From positions 434,001 to 498,000 of the forward strand of contig NZ_CP032698.1 of the NCBI RefSeq assembly GCF_003627815.1: 64,000 nt of DNA, in the 5' to 3' direction. Both the position numbers and the translations under genes were made by a program. Below are positions 62,662-64,000 of this stretch, in pieces. The DNA comes from Streptomyces hundungensis (lineage in GTDB: Bacteria > Actinomycetota > Actinomycetes > Streptomycetales > Streptomycetaceae). Position 1 is the first letter of the stretch. The number at the start of each line of letters is the position of its first letter. Below the pieces are notes generated by a model that saw only the letters and a list, made by a program, of their open reading frames with translations, did not search any database and had not been told where the DNA came from.

Positions 62662-64000
62662 TCAGCGGAAGTGGGCGGCCAGTTCGACGCGGGAGCGCAC
62701 ACCAAGTCGGGTGAAGACGTTCCTGAGGTGATAGTCGACGGTTCGGTTGCTGACCATCAGGACTTCGGCGATCTCCTGGTTGGTCGCGCCTCGGGCGACC
62801 AGCTCGCAGATCCGCGTCTGTTGCGGCGTCAGTTCCACACCCCCTCCTGATCCGCGACTGCCGGGGCGGGCGGGAGCCTGGGCGCCGGTGGCGCGGAGTT
62901 CAGCGGTGGCCCGCCGGGCCCAGGAGGCGGCATCGAACTGCTGGAAGATCTGCAACGCTTCGCGCAGCAGCTCGCGCGCTGGGCGGGGCTTGCGGGCGCG
63001 CCGCAGCCGGTGGGCGTGGAACAGCTCGGTCTTGGCCAACTCCAGTGCTGCGCCGTCTTGTTGGTGGAGCAGGGCGGCCTGCCGGAACTGCTCGTCGGCG
63101 GCCGCGTCATCGCATTCCAGGAGTGCGCGGCAGCGGTGTGCCAGGGCGAGCCGGGCGGCGCTTGTCCCGTTGGCCGCCCAGGCGTGGTAGGAGCGCAGCG
63201 CTTCAGCCGCCTTGGCGCGCCGGTCGCAGCGCGCCGCGGCCTCCACGAAGTGCGGTGTGGCCATCTGGCGGATGCCCAGGTTGGGCTGGTTGCCCACGGC
63301 GGCGTCGGTCATGCCGGTGAGGTGGATCAGTGCGTCGGCCGGCCGGTCGTCCGCGAGATCGGCACAGGCGGACGCCCACCGGCCGAACGCGGCCGGCCGG
63401 CCCTGGCCGCGCGCGGACACCTGATGGGTGATGGTCCGCACTCGGGCCGCCGCGGCTTCCCCGTCACCCTGGAGCGCCGACACCAGGGCGAGCACCACCA
63501 GATGATCCACGGCAAGGTTGCGTTGCCCCGTCCGGCGCGCCGGCCGCAGACCGTCCAGGGCCGCTTCCTCGGCCGCCGCGCAGCGGTCTGTCAGCAACGC
63601 GGCCAGGGCCTGGTAGACGAGCGCGGCGGGCACGAGGGAGACCGCTCCCTCGCGCCGGGCCCGGTCGGCTGCGGCCACGGCGAACGCGTGGGCGCGGGCG
63701 GCGTCGCCCAGGGTGTAGGCGGCCTGCCCGGCCCATAAGGCGCAGTACGCATCCGGAACCTCCTCGGCGAGCCGCATCGCCCGGCGCAGCGCCCGTCCCG
63801 CCTCCCGGTGCCGGCCTTCGTAGGTGGCCGTCAACCCCGCGAAGTGGTCGAGGACCAGACGCGTGGCGGGGGCATCGCCGTCGTGCCCAAGCGCTGCCAC
63901 CCGCCGCGCCAGCGCGAAGTACTGCGCGAAGTCACCGGCGAGGCATGCGGCCTCAGCGGCCAGCATGAGCGCCCGCACGGCAGACTCCTGGCACTGGTCC
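62662..64000 (-). CDS. LuxR-family regulator, C-terminal 446 residues (5' end beyond the window)
   Basis: The frame runs unbroken from the window edge to the stop at 62662. The visible part is a tetratricopeptide-like helical array: MRALMLAAEAACLAGDFAQY, FAGLTATYEGRHREAGRALR and DAARAHAFAVAAADRARREG with many Ala/Arg helices. It ends in a LuxR-type HTH: ELTPQQTRICELVARGATNQ, EIAEVLMVSNRTVDYHLRNV and FTRLGVRSRVELAAHF. This layout is that of LAL-type large regulators, whose N-terminal AAA-type ATPase would lie beyond base 64000. Convergent with the sugar importer; a target is not evident. Confidence 0.85.
   Translation of the reverse strand, partial: DQCQESAVRALMLAAEAACLAGDFAQYFALARRVAALGHDGDAPATRLVLDHFAGLTATYEGRHREAGRALRRAMRLAEEVPDAYCALWAGQAAYTLGDAARAHAFAVAAADRARREGAVSLVPAALVYQALAALLTDRCAAAEEAALDGLRPARRTGQRNLAVDHLVVLALVSALQGDGEAAAARVRTITHQVSARGQGRPAAFGRWASACADLADDRPADALIHLTGMTDAAVGNQPNLGIRQMATPHFVEAAARCDRRAKAAEALRSYHAWAANGTSAARLALAHRCRALLECDDAAADEQFRQAALLHQQDGAALELAKTELFHAHRLRRARKPRPARELLREALQIFQQFDAASWARRATAELRATGAQAPARPGSRGSGGGVELTPQQTRICELVARGATNQEIAEVLMVSNRTVDYHLRNVFTRLGVRSRVELAAHFR

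Overview
The window is high-GC DNA with GTG/TTG starts, strong third-position GC and actinobacterial gene families (LAL-type LuxR, PucR, ALF-repeat, MMPL, GH5/CBM2 mannanase), so it almost certainly comes from a Streptomyces. The density of insertion sequences, gene fragments and single-copy accessory genes fits a chromosome arm or large plasmid rather than the core chromosome.

Region 1 (1-6.0 kb): an IS630-type element has cut a small HTH gene. Beside it is a secreted polymorphic-toxin candidate: signal peptide, two successive seven-repeat propeller-like blocks and a C-terminal NS_2-type DNA/RNA endonuclease domain. A SUKH/SMI1 immunity-type gene follows 12 nt later, and then a lipoprotein gene.

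Region 2 (6.0-18.6 kb) is a gene graveyard: a frameshifted PucR regulator, a DNA-repair-ATPase fragment, transposase scraps, an isochorismatase/TetR fusion remnant split by an IS5-like element carrying a membrane-protein passenger, a DUF6192-type gene split by an IS110 element, an ISL3 remnant, and a P450 split by an IS3 element. In several cases the host reading frame can be rejoined across the insertion, which fixes the element ends.

Region 3 (18.6-30 kb) holds small tailoring-type genes (SnoaL-like, Dabb, NAD(P)-binding reductase, SDR), two TetR regulators, an MMPL exporter, a secreted arylsulfotransferase-family protein and a DUF6980-like protein.

Region 4 (30-36.3 kb): IS630, IS701 and IS5-like elements lie end to end in one original CTAG site. 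They are followed by a frameshifted DUF4157 (eCIS-associated) metallopeptidase-like effector with an unassigned C-terminal domain.

Region 5 (37-50 kb): an unknown protein paired with an Fe(II)/2-oxoglutarate oxygenase, a GNAT remnant, a RelE-like toxin-antitoxin pair, a compact SDR / ACP-P450-FAAL operon pair, an EF-hand protein, a second identical IS3 copy, and a MarR/EamA divergent pair around a 28-bp palindrome.

Region 6 (52-64 kb): an XRE/membrane-protein pair, then a beta-mannan utilisation locus with GH5 mannanase, two LacI regulators, GH2 beta-mannosidase, and a sugar ABC importer (binding protein and two permeases, no ATPase). The 3' part of a LuxR-family regulator runs off the end. 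The likely logic of the locus is extracellular mannan cleavage, import of manno-oligosaccharides with a shared MsiK-type ATPase, and cytoplasmic hydrolysis to mannose under LacI control.
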